Origin: Polaromonas sp.
Lineage (GTDB): Bacteria; Pseudomonadota; Gammaproteobacteria; Burkholderiales; Burkholderiaceae
Assembly (NCBI GenBank): GCA_013823505.1
Contig: PNMH01000047.1
Location: forward strand, 1 to 30,240
DNA: 30,240 nucleotides
Direction of reading: 5' to 3'
The position numbers and the translations under genes are program-made. Within the stretch, counting starts at the first letter, position 1, and every line of letters begins with the position of its first letter. Below the pieces are notes generated by a model, which was given only the letters and a program-made list of their open reading frames with translations, searched no databases and was not told where the DNA came from. Below are positions 1 to 6,695 of this stretch, in pieces.

Positions 1-426
1 GTGCAAGGCGCTGGGAATTGCTGGCGCTTGGAAGCGCATGTTTTGCGCAAGACCATGGCCACCACGCCCGAGCTGCGAGAAGTGGTGCAAGGCTCCTTGA
101 TGGTCCGCCTGCATCAGCAATCACTTGCCTCGGCCTGTCAGCGCTTTCACACGATAAGTGAGCGGTTGGCGCGCTGGTTGCTCATGAGCCAGGATCGCGC
201 CCACGCTGAGCGGTTTCATGTGACACAGGATTTCATCGCGCAGATGCTGGGCGTACGGCGCGTGGGTGTGAGCGGGGCAGCAAGCGAGTTCCAGCGGCGT
301 GGACTGATCGAATATCACCGCGGTGAGCTCACTGTTCTCGACCGGCTGGGTCTGCAGCACGCAGCGTGCAACTGCTATGCGGCTGACAAGCGACTGCGCA
401 ATGAGTTGATGCCTTCGGGTTCTTGA
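1..426 (+). CDS. Crp/Fnr-family transcriptional regulator, 3' part only
   Basis: This is the C-terminal part of a cyclic-nucleotide-binding-type transcription regulator; the 5' end lies before the window. The first codon is GTG, but in relatives the same place is an internal valine, so I do not treat it as the start. Residues 1-35 look like the end of the sensory beta-roll and the start of the dimer helix. Residues about 52-118 form the Crp-type winged helix: a helix with ERLARWLL, then VTQDFIAQMLGVRR and VGVSGAASEFQRRGLI, which are the typical HTH and recognition helices of this subfamily. The tail carries LDRLGLQHAACNCYA, close to the usual end of short Crp/Fnr regulators common in Burkholderiales and Rhizobiales. 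Target genes and ligand cannot be told from the sequence. It is followed by a broken IS66 element on the opposite strand. Confidence 0.85.
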   Translation: MQGAGNCWRLEAHVLRKTMATTPELREVVQGSLMVRLHQQSLASACQRFHTISERLARWLLMSQDRAHAERFHVTQDFIAQMLGVRRVGVSGAASEFQRRGLIEYHRGELTVLDRLGLQHAACNCYAADKRLRNELMPSGS

Positions 427-563
427 GGGACCGAGTTCATCATTGCAGGCCTCGATAGATCTGGCGAACTTGCGCAGAGGCCGACCAACGCGAACTATGG
501 GATGGGCACGGGCACGCGCGCACCATTGGCGCATGCCCCAATTGGCAAGCACCGGTCTTCGCG

Positions 564-932
564 TCAGAGCCAGATCACGGTAATGACCCCACCGACAGCC
601 AAGCGCTGCAAGGGCAGGCCCAACACCAGCGCATCGAACTGGGCGCGGGTGAGCGAGGCGGTGCTCGCTGCATCACGCGGCCAGACGAACTTGCCGCTGT
701 TCAGGCGCCGCGCTGCCAGCCACACACCGATGCCGTCGGGCATCAGCACCTTCATGCGGTTGGCGCGCCGATTGGCGAACAGGTAGGCGTGGTGTGGGCG
801 CGCGGCGCCGAAGACCGCCACCACGCGAGCCAGCGCCGCCTCGGTGCCCGCTCGCATGTCCAGCGGCTCGGTGGCCAACCACAGGGCATCCACCCCGATC
901 TCTTGAGCAGCTCTCTCATCCACACGGCGCAC
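564..932 (-). pseudogene. tnpB: IS66 Orf2 / TnpB accessory protein, altered start
   Basis: The 122-residue frame contains the full IS66 Orf2 (TnpB) signature: DALWLATEPLDMRAG near the N-terminus, then VFGAARPHHAYLFANRRANR, MKVLMPDGIGVWLAARRLN and a C-terminal VLGLPLQRLAVGGVITV. The length matches the family (about 110-120 residues). The usual start just before IGVDALW would be a GTG overlapping the TnpA stop; here that codon reads GAG, so the first available start is the ATG at 932, inside the end of tnpA, adding 11-12 unusual residues. The protein may still be translatable, but the element has no transposase. Confidence 0.75.
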
Positions 933-1246
933 TGCTCGGCTGCCTCCAGGGGCCAGGTCACTGAGACGTTGGTGGCGTCGCGGCGCAGTTCAATTCGGAT
1001 GTCAGGTGCAGGTGCACACGCTGCTGGCGGTAGCGGTAGCGGAACGAATGCGGGAGTCTGGAGTGCAGGCGGCGCATCACCAGCTTGGCGTCGCCACTTG
1101 TGCACGACATTGGCGTTGATGCCCTGCGACAGGGCAATGCCGGCCACCGAAGCGCCTGGCTTGGCGCACTCGGCGAGGATCTGCCGCTTGAGCTCGGTGC
1201 CATACCGCCGGCGGGTCTTCTTCTCGGATTCATTCAAGGTGTCCAC
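752..1246 (-). pseudogene. tnpA: IS66 TnpA-like protein with stop codon lost
   Basis: Residues 1-115 match the small TnpA protein of IS66 elements: a basic N-terminus (KKTRRRYG), then a helix-turn-helix of transposase type (LKRQILAECAKPGASVAGIA ... GINANVVHKWRRQ, residues about 19-54), a proline-rich middle, and a C-terminal region ending RELLK. TnpA normally stops there. Here the frame runs on for 49 more residues out of family, in a frame overlapping tnpB, because the expected TGA reads AGA (complement of 899-901). The start used is GTG at 1246, inside a perfect inverted repeat. TnpA helps transposition and is probably DNA-binding, but its exact role in the family is not settled. Without tnpC it should be non-functional. 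Confidence 0.7.
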
Positions 1247-1265
1247 CTAATAGTTGGTGGACACC
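1238..1265. repeat. Perfect 10-bp inverted repeat at the tnpA start
   Basis: The arms 1238-1247 (GGTGTCCACC) and 1256-1265 (GGTGGACACC) are exact reverse complements, separated by the 8-base spacer TAATAGTT. The GTG taken as the tnpA start is within the left arm (1244-1246). The repeat could be an operator, an RNA hairpin at the tnpA start, or the scar or end of another insertion. No poly-T follows on either side, so it is not a standard terminator. Confidence 0.6.
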
Positions 1266-1587
1266 ATCGTTGCCGCTCATGCCAAGACCTTCAAGGGTGG
1301 GATGACCTCGCGCATACCAAACTCAGACGCAGTGGGGAGCAACACTTGTGCCACTTGTGCGTGAATGCTGACAACCACCACTGACTGCTGTAGCCATCTC
1401 AAAGAATTAGTTCAGCTTAGCCACTGGCAGAAAAGCATCACTTTTCTCGGGTTGATCGACCCATCAAGTTGTTGCGGAATGTGACGAAATGCAACTCAGC
1501 GATCTTTAACTTCAAAGTGTTCATGAAGGCAGCTGCTTCATCCGCTTCGTAGGCGCCAAAAGCGCTGGTGAGTAGATCGTCTAGCGC
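1266..1587. other. Intergenic stretch without a recognisable gene
   Basis: About 320 bases between the IS66 remnant and the chemoreceptor gene. I see no coding region that I can support in either direction, no tRNA-like structure and no clear promoter, although the chemoreceptor gene must be read from a promoter here or further upstream. Confidence 0.5.
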
Positions 1588-3366
1588 TTGACGCACGCAA
1601 GTGCGCTTGAGTCGGTCAATTTAACAACTTACTGGTGCCAATATATTTCTACTATTTCTTCGTTTGGTATCGCCAAACGCCTCTACACCGCTGTCGGTCT
1701 GGTCTCAACGGCCCTTGCCGGGGTGGCTATCTTCGCCTACATCGAATTGCAAGCGGTTGGGCGAGAAGCCGATTACATCGCGGAGCGCAGTGTCCCGCAG
1801 ATGCAGCGGATCGCAGACATCGAACTAAATGTCACCCGCGCTTCGCTCCAGCTGCGGCATGCCATGTTGTCGCGCACGCCTGAAGAGCGTGCGGCCACCA
1901 TGGCAGACGTCACTGAGAAACGCAAGCAAATTGGCCTGACGATGGCTGAATACGAAAAGGCAACGTATTCCGATGAAGGGCGAGCTCGGCTGGCGGCCAT
2001 CGTGCCTTTGATGGACAAGTTCTGGCAGGTGGCAGACGCCAATGTTGACTTCATTCAGAAGGGGCAGATGAGTGAAGCATTTGCTTTCCTCGTCGACAAG
2101 ACGATCCCTGTCCGCAACGAGCTGCTCGGCAAGCTTAATGAGGGCGTGAACTTCTACGAATCGGCACTCCACGCCGATGTTGCCGCGATCAAGCGCGAGT
2201 CTCAGGCGACCTTGAACTGGCTGGTGGGACTGTCCATCGCGGTGGTGATCACGCTGGTCTTCAGCACGTGGTACGTGGCGCTGGTGCTGCGCAGGCGAGT
2301 CGCCGAGTCGCTCGCGGTGGCCGAGCGGGTGCGAGACGGTGACTTCACGCTGCCCGTGGTGGATACGGCACGCGACGAGTTCACCCCGCTGATGGCGGCG
2401 CTGGCTGCAATGCAGTCTGCGTTGAGCAACATCGTGACCGTGGTGCGCGGCAATGCCGACAGCGTAGCCACTGCCAGTGCACAAATCGCCCAGGGCAACG
2501 CAGACCTGAGCCAGCGGACTGAAGAACAGGCCAGTGCCTTGGAGGAGACGGCGGCCTCCATGGAACAGTTGGCCACGACCGTGAAGCAGAATGCCGACAA
2601 TGCAAGTCAGGCCAATCAACTGGCGCAGGGAGCCTCTGTGGTGGCCCTGCGCGGTGGCGAGGTGGTCAGCCAGGTGGTGGAAACCATGAAAGGCATCAAC
2701 ACGAGCTCGCAGCGTATTGTCGACATCATCGGCACCATCGACGGTATTGCCTTTCAGACCAATATCCTTGCGCTAAACGCAGCTGTTGAAGCGGCTCGGG
2801 CTGGTGAGCAGGGCCGTGGCTTCGCGGTGGTGGCGGGCGAAGTGCGCAATCTCGCGCAGCGCAGTGCCGAAGCAGCCAAAGAGATCAAGGGGCTCATTAC
2901 CGCCAGTGTGGTCCAGGTTGAAGAGGGTTCGGTGCTGGTAGACAGGGCGGGTGCGACCATGCAGGAAGTGGTCAAATCGATCCGATCTGTCACAGACCTC
3001 ATGGGCGAGATCAGCTCTGCCAGTGTCGAGCAGAGTTCTGGAGTTTCGCAGATCGGCCATGCGGTGAGCCAGATGGATCAGGCAACGCAACAAAACGCGG
3101 CGCTGGTCGAAGAAAGCGCGGCCGCTGCGGTAAGTTTGAAGAGCCAAGCACAGGAGCTTGTCCAAACGATGGCTGTTTTCAGGTTGATTTCGGATGATAC
3201 CGGCCGCAACACTACCTTGGTCTCGGGACCGATAGCCAGTGTTGCAACCAAACCTTTAACAGCGAAGTCATCGGTCGCAACAGTGCGCAAGCCACTCGCG
3301 TCTACAGCAACAAAAGCCCGGGCATCTGCAGCCTCTTCCGAGAGCGGTGAGTGGGAGCAGTTCTGA
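1588..3366 (+). CDS. Methyl-accepting chemotaxis protein (Tar/Tsr type)
   Basis: A 592-residue inner-membrane chemoreceptor. Transmembrane segment 1 lies at about residues 31-54. A periplasmic sensor of four-helix-bundle type follows at about 55-208, then transmembrane segment 2 at 211-234, a HAMP linker at about 235-287, and the long cytoplasmic coiled coil. The signalling tip is highly conserved ([20 protein letters not shown], residues 387-406, then [13 protein letters not shown]). The C-terminus ends in EWEQF after a flexible Ala/Ser/Thr linker; this fits the xWxxF pentapeptide that tethers CheR and CheB in receptors such as Tar. It would signal to CheA through CheW, but no cheA/cheW of the flagellar type is nearby. 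The ligand is unknown. The start is uncertain: no in-frame ATG exists before the first membrane helix and an in-frame stop lies at 1582-1584, so TTG at 1588 is the only standard start. Confidence 0.9.
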   Translation: MTHASALESVNLTTYWCQYISTISSFGIAKRLYTAVGLVSTALAGVAIFAYIELQAVGREADYIAERSVPQMQRIADIELNVTRASLQLRHAMLSRTPEERAATMADVTEKRKQIGLTMAEYEKATYSDEGRARLAAIVPLMDKFWQVADANVDFIQKGQMSEAFAFLVDKTIPVRNELLGKLNEGVNFYESALHADVAAIKRESQATLNWLVGLSIAVVITLVFSTWYVALVLRRRVAESLAVAERVRDGDFTLPVVDTARDEFTPLMAALAAMQSALSNIVTVVRGNADSVATASAQIAQGNADLSQRTEEQASALEETAASMEQLATTVKQNADNASQANQLAQGASVVALRGGEVVSQVVETMKGINTSSQRIVDIIGTIDGIAFQTNILALNAAVEAARAGEQGRGFAVVAGEVRNLAQRSAEAAKEIKGLITASVVQVEEGSVLVDRAGATMQEVVKSIRSVTDLMGEISSASVEQSSGVSQIGHAVSQMDQATQQNAALVEESAAAAVSLKSQAQELVQTMAVFRLISDDTGRNTTLVSGPIASVATKPLTAKSSVATVRKPLASTATKARASAASSESGEWEQF

Positions 3367-3382
3367 CATGAGGGAAAGCCCG

Positions 3383-3410
3383 TCGCCCTTAAGGTTTTCC
3401 TTTCGGGCGA
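3383..3410 (+). terminator. Possible weak terminator hairpin after the MCP gene
   Basis: TCGCCC (3383-3388) pairs with GGGCGA (3405-3410), and inside it AGG (3392-3394) pairs with CCT (3399-3401) around TTTT. There is no run of T after the stem, so factor-independent termination is doubtful. Confidence 0.25.
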
Positions 3411-3572
3411 GGGGCCACTCTGTTCCAGAAAGCCCATGATCACGACCATGAAGTCCGAAAATGAGAGGGCTGCATGCTGGCACTACAAATCTGCGCATGC
3501 TGGCATCGGCCATCAGCAGGCATGGTTGAATTTGATGAACTCTTTTTCGCCGTCTCCAACACGGAGGTTCTG

Positions 3573-3659
3573 ATGAATCCGATCGACGCTACCGCTTGCC
3601 TCTTCACCGGAGGTGTCCAGTATGGCAAAAACCGTATCGGAATTCACACTGATTGCTAG
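3573..3659 (+). CDS. Candidate 28-residue small protein
   Basis: A short frame starting with ATG at 3573, with GGAGG at 3563-3567 and a spacing of 5 bases, ending with TAG at 3657-3659. The same frame could also start at 3522 (45 residues). I recognise no family. The clear ribosome-binding site is the only reason to list it; it could be chance or the decayed start of a lost gene. Confidence 0.2.
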   Translation: MNPIDATACLFTGGVQYGKNRIGIHTDC

Positions 3660-3723
3660 TTGGCACCTCAGTCGCGAAAGAAAGCGCCGAGGCTCCAGTC
3701 ATCATTCATCCGCTCCTAAGTGA
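3622..3723 (+). CDS. Candidate 33-residue small protein
   Basis: A short frame starting with ATG at 3622, with GGAGG at 3609-3613 and a spacing of 8 bases, ending with TGA at 3721-3723. It overlaps the previous small frame. It begins MAKTVSEF and becomes very basic (SRERKRRG). No family is recognised. It may be a real small protein or the remnant of a larger gene. Confidence 0.2.
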   Translation: MAKTVSEFTLIASWHLSRERKRRGSSHHSSAPK

Positions 3724-3788
3724 CTTTGTGCACGAAGCAACCGATGGAACGACCAAAATCTCTCCACATTTGTCCCAAGGGGAAAACA

Positions 3789-4286
3789 ATGCAGCAAGGT
3801 TTCGTTTTCTTCAACGCAGCATGCAACCATCAAAGACACCTCATGATTGCGGTTGAATGCCTTCTGCGGCACATGGAAGACCAGAAGAATGGACTGAATA
3901 GTGAGGCTGAAGAGTTGTCTGAGAAGCTTATGGAAGAACTCGTCGATCTCTCAAAATCAATGACTGCAGATATGGAAAATTTCACTTTGAGATTGTTTCG
4001 AAATCAAGAGTGTCTTAAAACATCTCAGCAGTTCATCGAAATAGAGAATGCTTGTCATCAACTACTCGATGCAAATCTATATGTAGTGGATTGCGCGCTC
4101 GACGTCGCTAATCGATTCGGATTCGCCGAAAGGGTGATGCCGCAGTTGAAAAATATTGCTGTAAGAACGAAATTGATTCAAGCTCAACTTCGAGAATTTG
4201 CTGGCACCTTCTTCCCCCTGCCCAGCTTACATGACGGTGATAGCCGAAAATTTGATAATTTAACTCCTATACAAAGGCACTTTTAG
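3789..4286 (+). CDS. Hypothetical helical protein, 165 residues
   Basis: I do not recognise a family. The start is set at ATG 3789 because AAGGGG lies 6 bases before it; an earlier in-frame GTG at 3720 has no such site. The protein has no signal peptide or membrane helix. It appears almost wholly alpha-helical, with acidic heptad-like stretches (NSEAEELSEKLMEELVDL, residues about 37-54) and several cysteines and histidines (C12, H14, H17, C24, H28, C75, C89, H90, C102) that are not in a standard metal motif. The DNA is markedly AT-rich compared with the rest of the window. It lies between a chemoreceptor and a histidine kinase gene on the same strand, so a role as a small signalling partner, possibly a four-helix bundle, is a guess from position only. 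Confidence 0.65.
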   Translation: MQQGFVFFNAACNHQRHLMIAVECLLRHMEDQKNGLNSEAEELSEKLMEELVDLSKSMTADMENFTLRLFRNQECLKTSQQFIEIENACHQLLDANLYVVDCALDVANRFGFAERVMPQLKNIAVRTKLIQAQLREFAGTFFPLPSLHDGDSRKFDNLTPIQRHF

Positions 4287-4337
4287 CCGTGAAAATCAAA
4301 GGGCTAGCTTCGTTTTCATAGGGAAAATTCGTTCTGA

Positions 4338-4360
4338 ATCAGGATCAGGATCAGGATCAG
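4338..4360 (+). repeat. Hexanucleotide tandem repeat (ATCAGG)
   Basis: Three full copies of ATCAGG and a fourth lacking its last base run from 4338 to 4360, about 80 bases before the histidine kinase start. The unit length is a multiple of three, so copy changes would not shift a reading frame; any effect would be on spacing or RNA structure. Confidence 0.7.
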
Positions 4361-4442
4361 CGTAGATCGGTCTTGTGCACAGTGCCTCCCAGGAAGCAGC
4401 ACCCAGAAGTATCTATCTACGTCGTCTTTGGAGATTGAATAA

Positions 4443-5699
4443 ATGCACGACAATAATATCTCCGCCCCTTTGGACATTCTGCTGGTGAGTGTTGAGACCA
4501 TTAAGAATCAACAGAATGAGTCGGTTGGTTTCTATTGTGTTCAGCGAGATATCTCAGTTGACAAAACGCCGTTGCTGGAAAAGCAGCTGCTTGTAGCGCA
4601 ACTGGATGTACTCAACAAGCTGGCTAGCGCGATGACCGTTTGCCGTCGTCCCAGGGAACCTTACTACGCCATCCCCTGCGAGGTCCGCACGTTGTTCCAA
4701 CTGAACGATTGCAAGGATGAATGGACTATCGAGGAGCTGGGGGAGCTGGTTTTCAAAGAGGACGTAGCTGACGTGGCCCAAAAAATAGCGCGTTCAGTGA
4801 AGTATGGCTCCCCCGTAGATATCGAGTTCCGATTGTGCGGTGGCGACAATCAAGTACGCTGGGTTCGGTGTCACAGCATACGAACTGAGCACGATCGAGC
4901 GGGTGAGTTGCCGCATTGTTGGTCGATCCAAGATGTCACGCTATATCACGCTAAGATGACCACGCTCAACAGCCACCTTGAACTTCGGAACCAACAACTG
5001 GCGCAAGTCAATCACAGCCTCACCGAGTTTGCCAATGCGCTCTCACACGATCTAAAACGTCCTGTGCGCCACGTTTGCAGTTTCGCCGACCTCATCAAGG
5101 AAGCGGTGCAGGCGGGAGACGTCTCGGCTGCGCTGGGCTATGTTGAGCGAGTTCGAGATGCGGCCAATACCATGGCCAACTTGATCGACCGGATGCTGAG
5201 CTTTTCGCAAGTTGGACATCATGCGCTTGAGTACGTTGATATCAATCAACATGAGTTAATCGTGGAGCTGATGAACGAATCATGCGCTGCACACAGTCGC
5301 CTCAATATAAACTGGTGCATCAAGGGTGTACTGCCACCTGTGTTTGCGGACCGGGTATTGTGGCGCATGCTATGGCTAAATCTAATTGATAATGCAATCA
5401 AATACTCTCACCTCCGCGATGTAATCGAGGTTGAGTTTTCAGCGGAGCAATTGGGAAGTATGTGTGCCTATCGCATTTCAGATAACGGTATAGGTTTCAA
5501 TCCTGCAGGGGCAAAAAAGATGTTCGAGGTTTTTCAGAGACTGACATCGGATACGCGATTTGAAGGAAGCGGCATTGGTCTTGCGCAGGCGCGTCGTATT
5601 GTAGAAGCACATGGTGGCACCATCAGTGCTACTTCGAAAGATGGCTGTGGAGCGACTTTCTCGGTTCTGATGCCGGTGCTGGAGACGACTTCAGGTTAG
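4443..5699 (+). CDS. Sensor histidine kinase with half PAS + PAS, soluble
   Basis: A 418-residue cytoplasmic histidine kinase with no membrane helix. Residues about 8-37 look like the second half (PAC part) of a PAS domain, ending GFYCVQRDIS. A further PAS fold lies at about 75-167, ending WSIQDVT. A coiled-coil linker (170-190) leads to the HisKA helix with SHDLKRP, phosphoacceptor H202. The ATPase domain has the N box NLIDNAIKYS (313-322), the G1 box DNGIGF (347-352) and the G2 box GSGIGL (375-380), so catalysis should be intact. The HisKA type resembles that of phytochrome-like kinases. The start is ATG 4443: TAA precedes it directly in frame and GGAG lies at 4430-4433. No response regulator gene lies next to it, so the partner is unknown. 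The half PAS at the N-terminus suggests that the gene lost its 5' part. Confidence 0.88.
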   Translation: MHDNNISAPLDILLVSVETIKNQQNESVGFYCVQRDISVDKTPLLEKQLLVAQLDVLNKLASAMTVCRRPREPYYAIPCEVRTLFQLNDCKDEWTIEELGELVFKEDVADVAQKIARSVKYGSPVDIEFRLCGGDNQVRWVRCHSIRTEHDRAGELPHCWSIQDVTLYHAKMTTLNSHLELRNQQLAQVNHSLTEFANALSHDLKRPVRHVCSFADLIKEAVQAGDVSAALGYVERVRDAANTMANLIDRMLSFSQVGHHALEYVDINQHELIVELMNESCAAHSRLNINWCIKGVLPPVFADRVLWRMLWLNLIDNAIKYSHLRDVIEVEFSAEQLGSMCAYRISDNGIGFNPAGAKKMFEVFQRLTSDTRFEGSGIGLAQARRIVEAHGGTISATSKDGCGATFSVLMPVLETTSG

Positions 5700-5876
5700 G
5701 CCAGTTGGCGGAGCGCCCTCTCCCGCCAGTCGTGCCCTAACCACATCTCACCCGGCACTGTGGGAAACTCGTAGCATGGACACTAAGGCTTTGACACTAC
5801 TTTATTTCAAGGATGCACCATGGACATCCCTGAAAAGCTCAAAACTCAATGATTGTGCGGTGTGTAGGGTCTGTCC
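5700..5876. other. Intergenic region before the S4-domain gene
   Basis: Holds a weak hairpin just after the kinase stop (TGGCGG 5706-5711 with CCGCCA 5723-5728, no T-run) and a TTGACA at 5791-5796 that could be a -35 box, though I find no good -10 box 16-18 bases downstream. A 10-codon frame at 5820-5852 preceded by AAGGA is probably chance. Confidence 0.35.
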
Positions 5877-6695
5877 ATGAACCTTTACTCGCAGGTGGAG
5901 CAACAGCAGCTGAAGCCCGGCATGACGCAGAGCAGCCAGCCCGAACCCCAGCGCCTGGCCAAACGCCTGGCGGCGCAACTGCCGTGCTCGCGCAGCGATG
6001 CCGAGAACTACATCGCCGGCGGCTGGGTGCGGGTGGACGGTGTTGTGGTCGAAGAACCCATGGAGCGCGTGCGCGACCACCAGACCGTGCTGCTCGACCC
6101 CAAGGCCAAGCTGGAGCCGCTGGAGTCGATGACGCTGATCTGGCACAAGCCGGCCAACCGCGTGCTGCCCGACGAGCCGCTGCTGCCCGACGCGCTGGCC
6201 GCCAAGTGGTTCACCGGCAGCAACCGCTTCAAGGGCGACCGCTCCGGCGTGCGGCCGCTCAAGGCGCACCTGCACAAACTGCTGCCGGTGTCGCCGCTGG
6301 GCACCAAGGCCAGCGGCCTGATGGTGTTCACGCAAAACCCCAGCGTGGCGCGCAAGATGACCGACGACGCGGGACAGCTCGAACACGAATGGCTGGCCGA
6401 GGTGGCGGCCGATCCCGAACTGGAAGACGAAGCGCGGCGCGACGCGGTGCTGAAGTCCTTGGGCAAGGCGCTGTTCTTTGACGGCTGGGCCGTGCCCTCG
6501 GCACGCGCCAGCTGGCAGAGCGAGCTGCGCTTGCGCCTGGCGATCAAGGGCAACCGGCCGGGCCAGGTGGCGCATCTCTGTGAGCGCGCGGGCCTTCAAC
6601 TCACTGCGCTGCGCCGCCTGCGGCTCGGCCGCATTTCACTGGCCGGGTTGCCGGCGGGTGAGTGGCGTTACCTCTTGCCCTACGAACGTTTCTGA
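5877..6695 (+). CDS. RsuA/RluF-type pseudouridine synthase homologue, catalytic Asp missing
   Basis: A 272-residue protein with an S4 RNA-binding domain at about residues 25-75 (RLAKRLAAQLPCSRSDAENY ... GGWVRVDGVVV), followed by a fold similar to the RsuA/RluB/RluE/RluF pseudouridine synthases: a WHKPANRVLP-like strand, then LLPVSPLGTKASGLMVFTQ at about 135-153. In active members this last motif reads V-G-R-L-D-x-x-x-S-G-L, where the Asp attacks the uridine. Here the aligned residues are V138, S139, P140, L141, G142, so both the conserved Arg and the catalytic Asp are gone while the downstream SGL is kept. It is therefore probably an RNA-binding protein rather than an enzyme, or it uses another residue. 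The start at ATG 5877 has a TAGGG-like site upstream; ATG 5922 is an alternative. Its 3' end overlaps the convergent transporter gene by 16 bases. Confidence 0.8.
   Translation: MNLYSQVEQQQLKPGMTQSSQPEPQRLAKRLAAQLPCSRSDAENYIAGGWVRVDGVVVEEPMERVRDHQTVLLDPKAKLEPLESMTLIWHKPANRVLPDEPLLPDALAAKWFTGSNRFKGDRSGVRPLKAHLHKLLPVSPLGTKASGLMVFTQNPSVARKMTDDAGQLEHEWLAEVAADPELEDEARRDAVLKSLGKALFFDGWAVPSARASWQSELRLRLAIKGNRPGQVAHLCERAGLQLTALRRLRLGRISLAGLPAGEWRYLLPYERF

Larger units (their letters stand above)
564..1246 (-). mobile_element. IS66-family element remnant (tnpA-tnpB, no tnpC)
   Basis: Two adjacent minus-strand reading frames match the two small accessory genes of IS66-type elements, in the normal order tnpA then tnpB. 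The third gene, tnpC, which encodes the DDE transposase and should follow tnpB at lower coordinates, is absent: after the tnpB stop at 564 there are only about 137 bases before the Crp/Fnr gene, and no TnpC-like peptide could be read there. I could not find typical IS66 terminal repeats. The element therefore looks like an immobile fragment. The junction near 560 may be the deletion point. Confidence 0.8.
3367..3788. other. Intergenic stretch with hairpin and two tiny candidate ORFs
   Basis: About 420 bases between the chemoreceptor gene and the 165-residue protein gene. It holds a weak hairpin right after the chemoreceptor (3383-3410) and two overlapping short frames, each with a good Shine-Dalgarno sequence. 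No longer gene is supported. Confidence 0.5.

Noticed and set aside
121..552. Minus-strand frame that could have been the start of tnpC
   Set aside because: The peptide has no IS66 transposase features and mostly lies opposite the Crp/Fnr winged helix.
4338..4360. A CRISPR-like or phase-variable repeat
   Set aside because: The units are only 6 bases with no spacers, and a 6-base unit cannot switch a reading frame; it is listed only as a simple tandem repeat.
5776..5880. A 34-codon frame whose stop overlaps the S4-domain gene start as ATGA
   Set aside because: No Shine-Dalgarno before its ATG and no recognisable sequence; judged to be chance.
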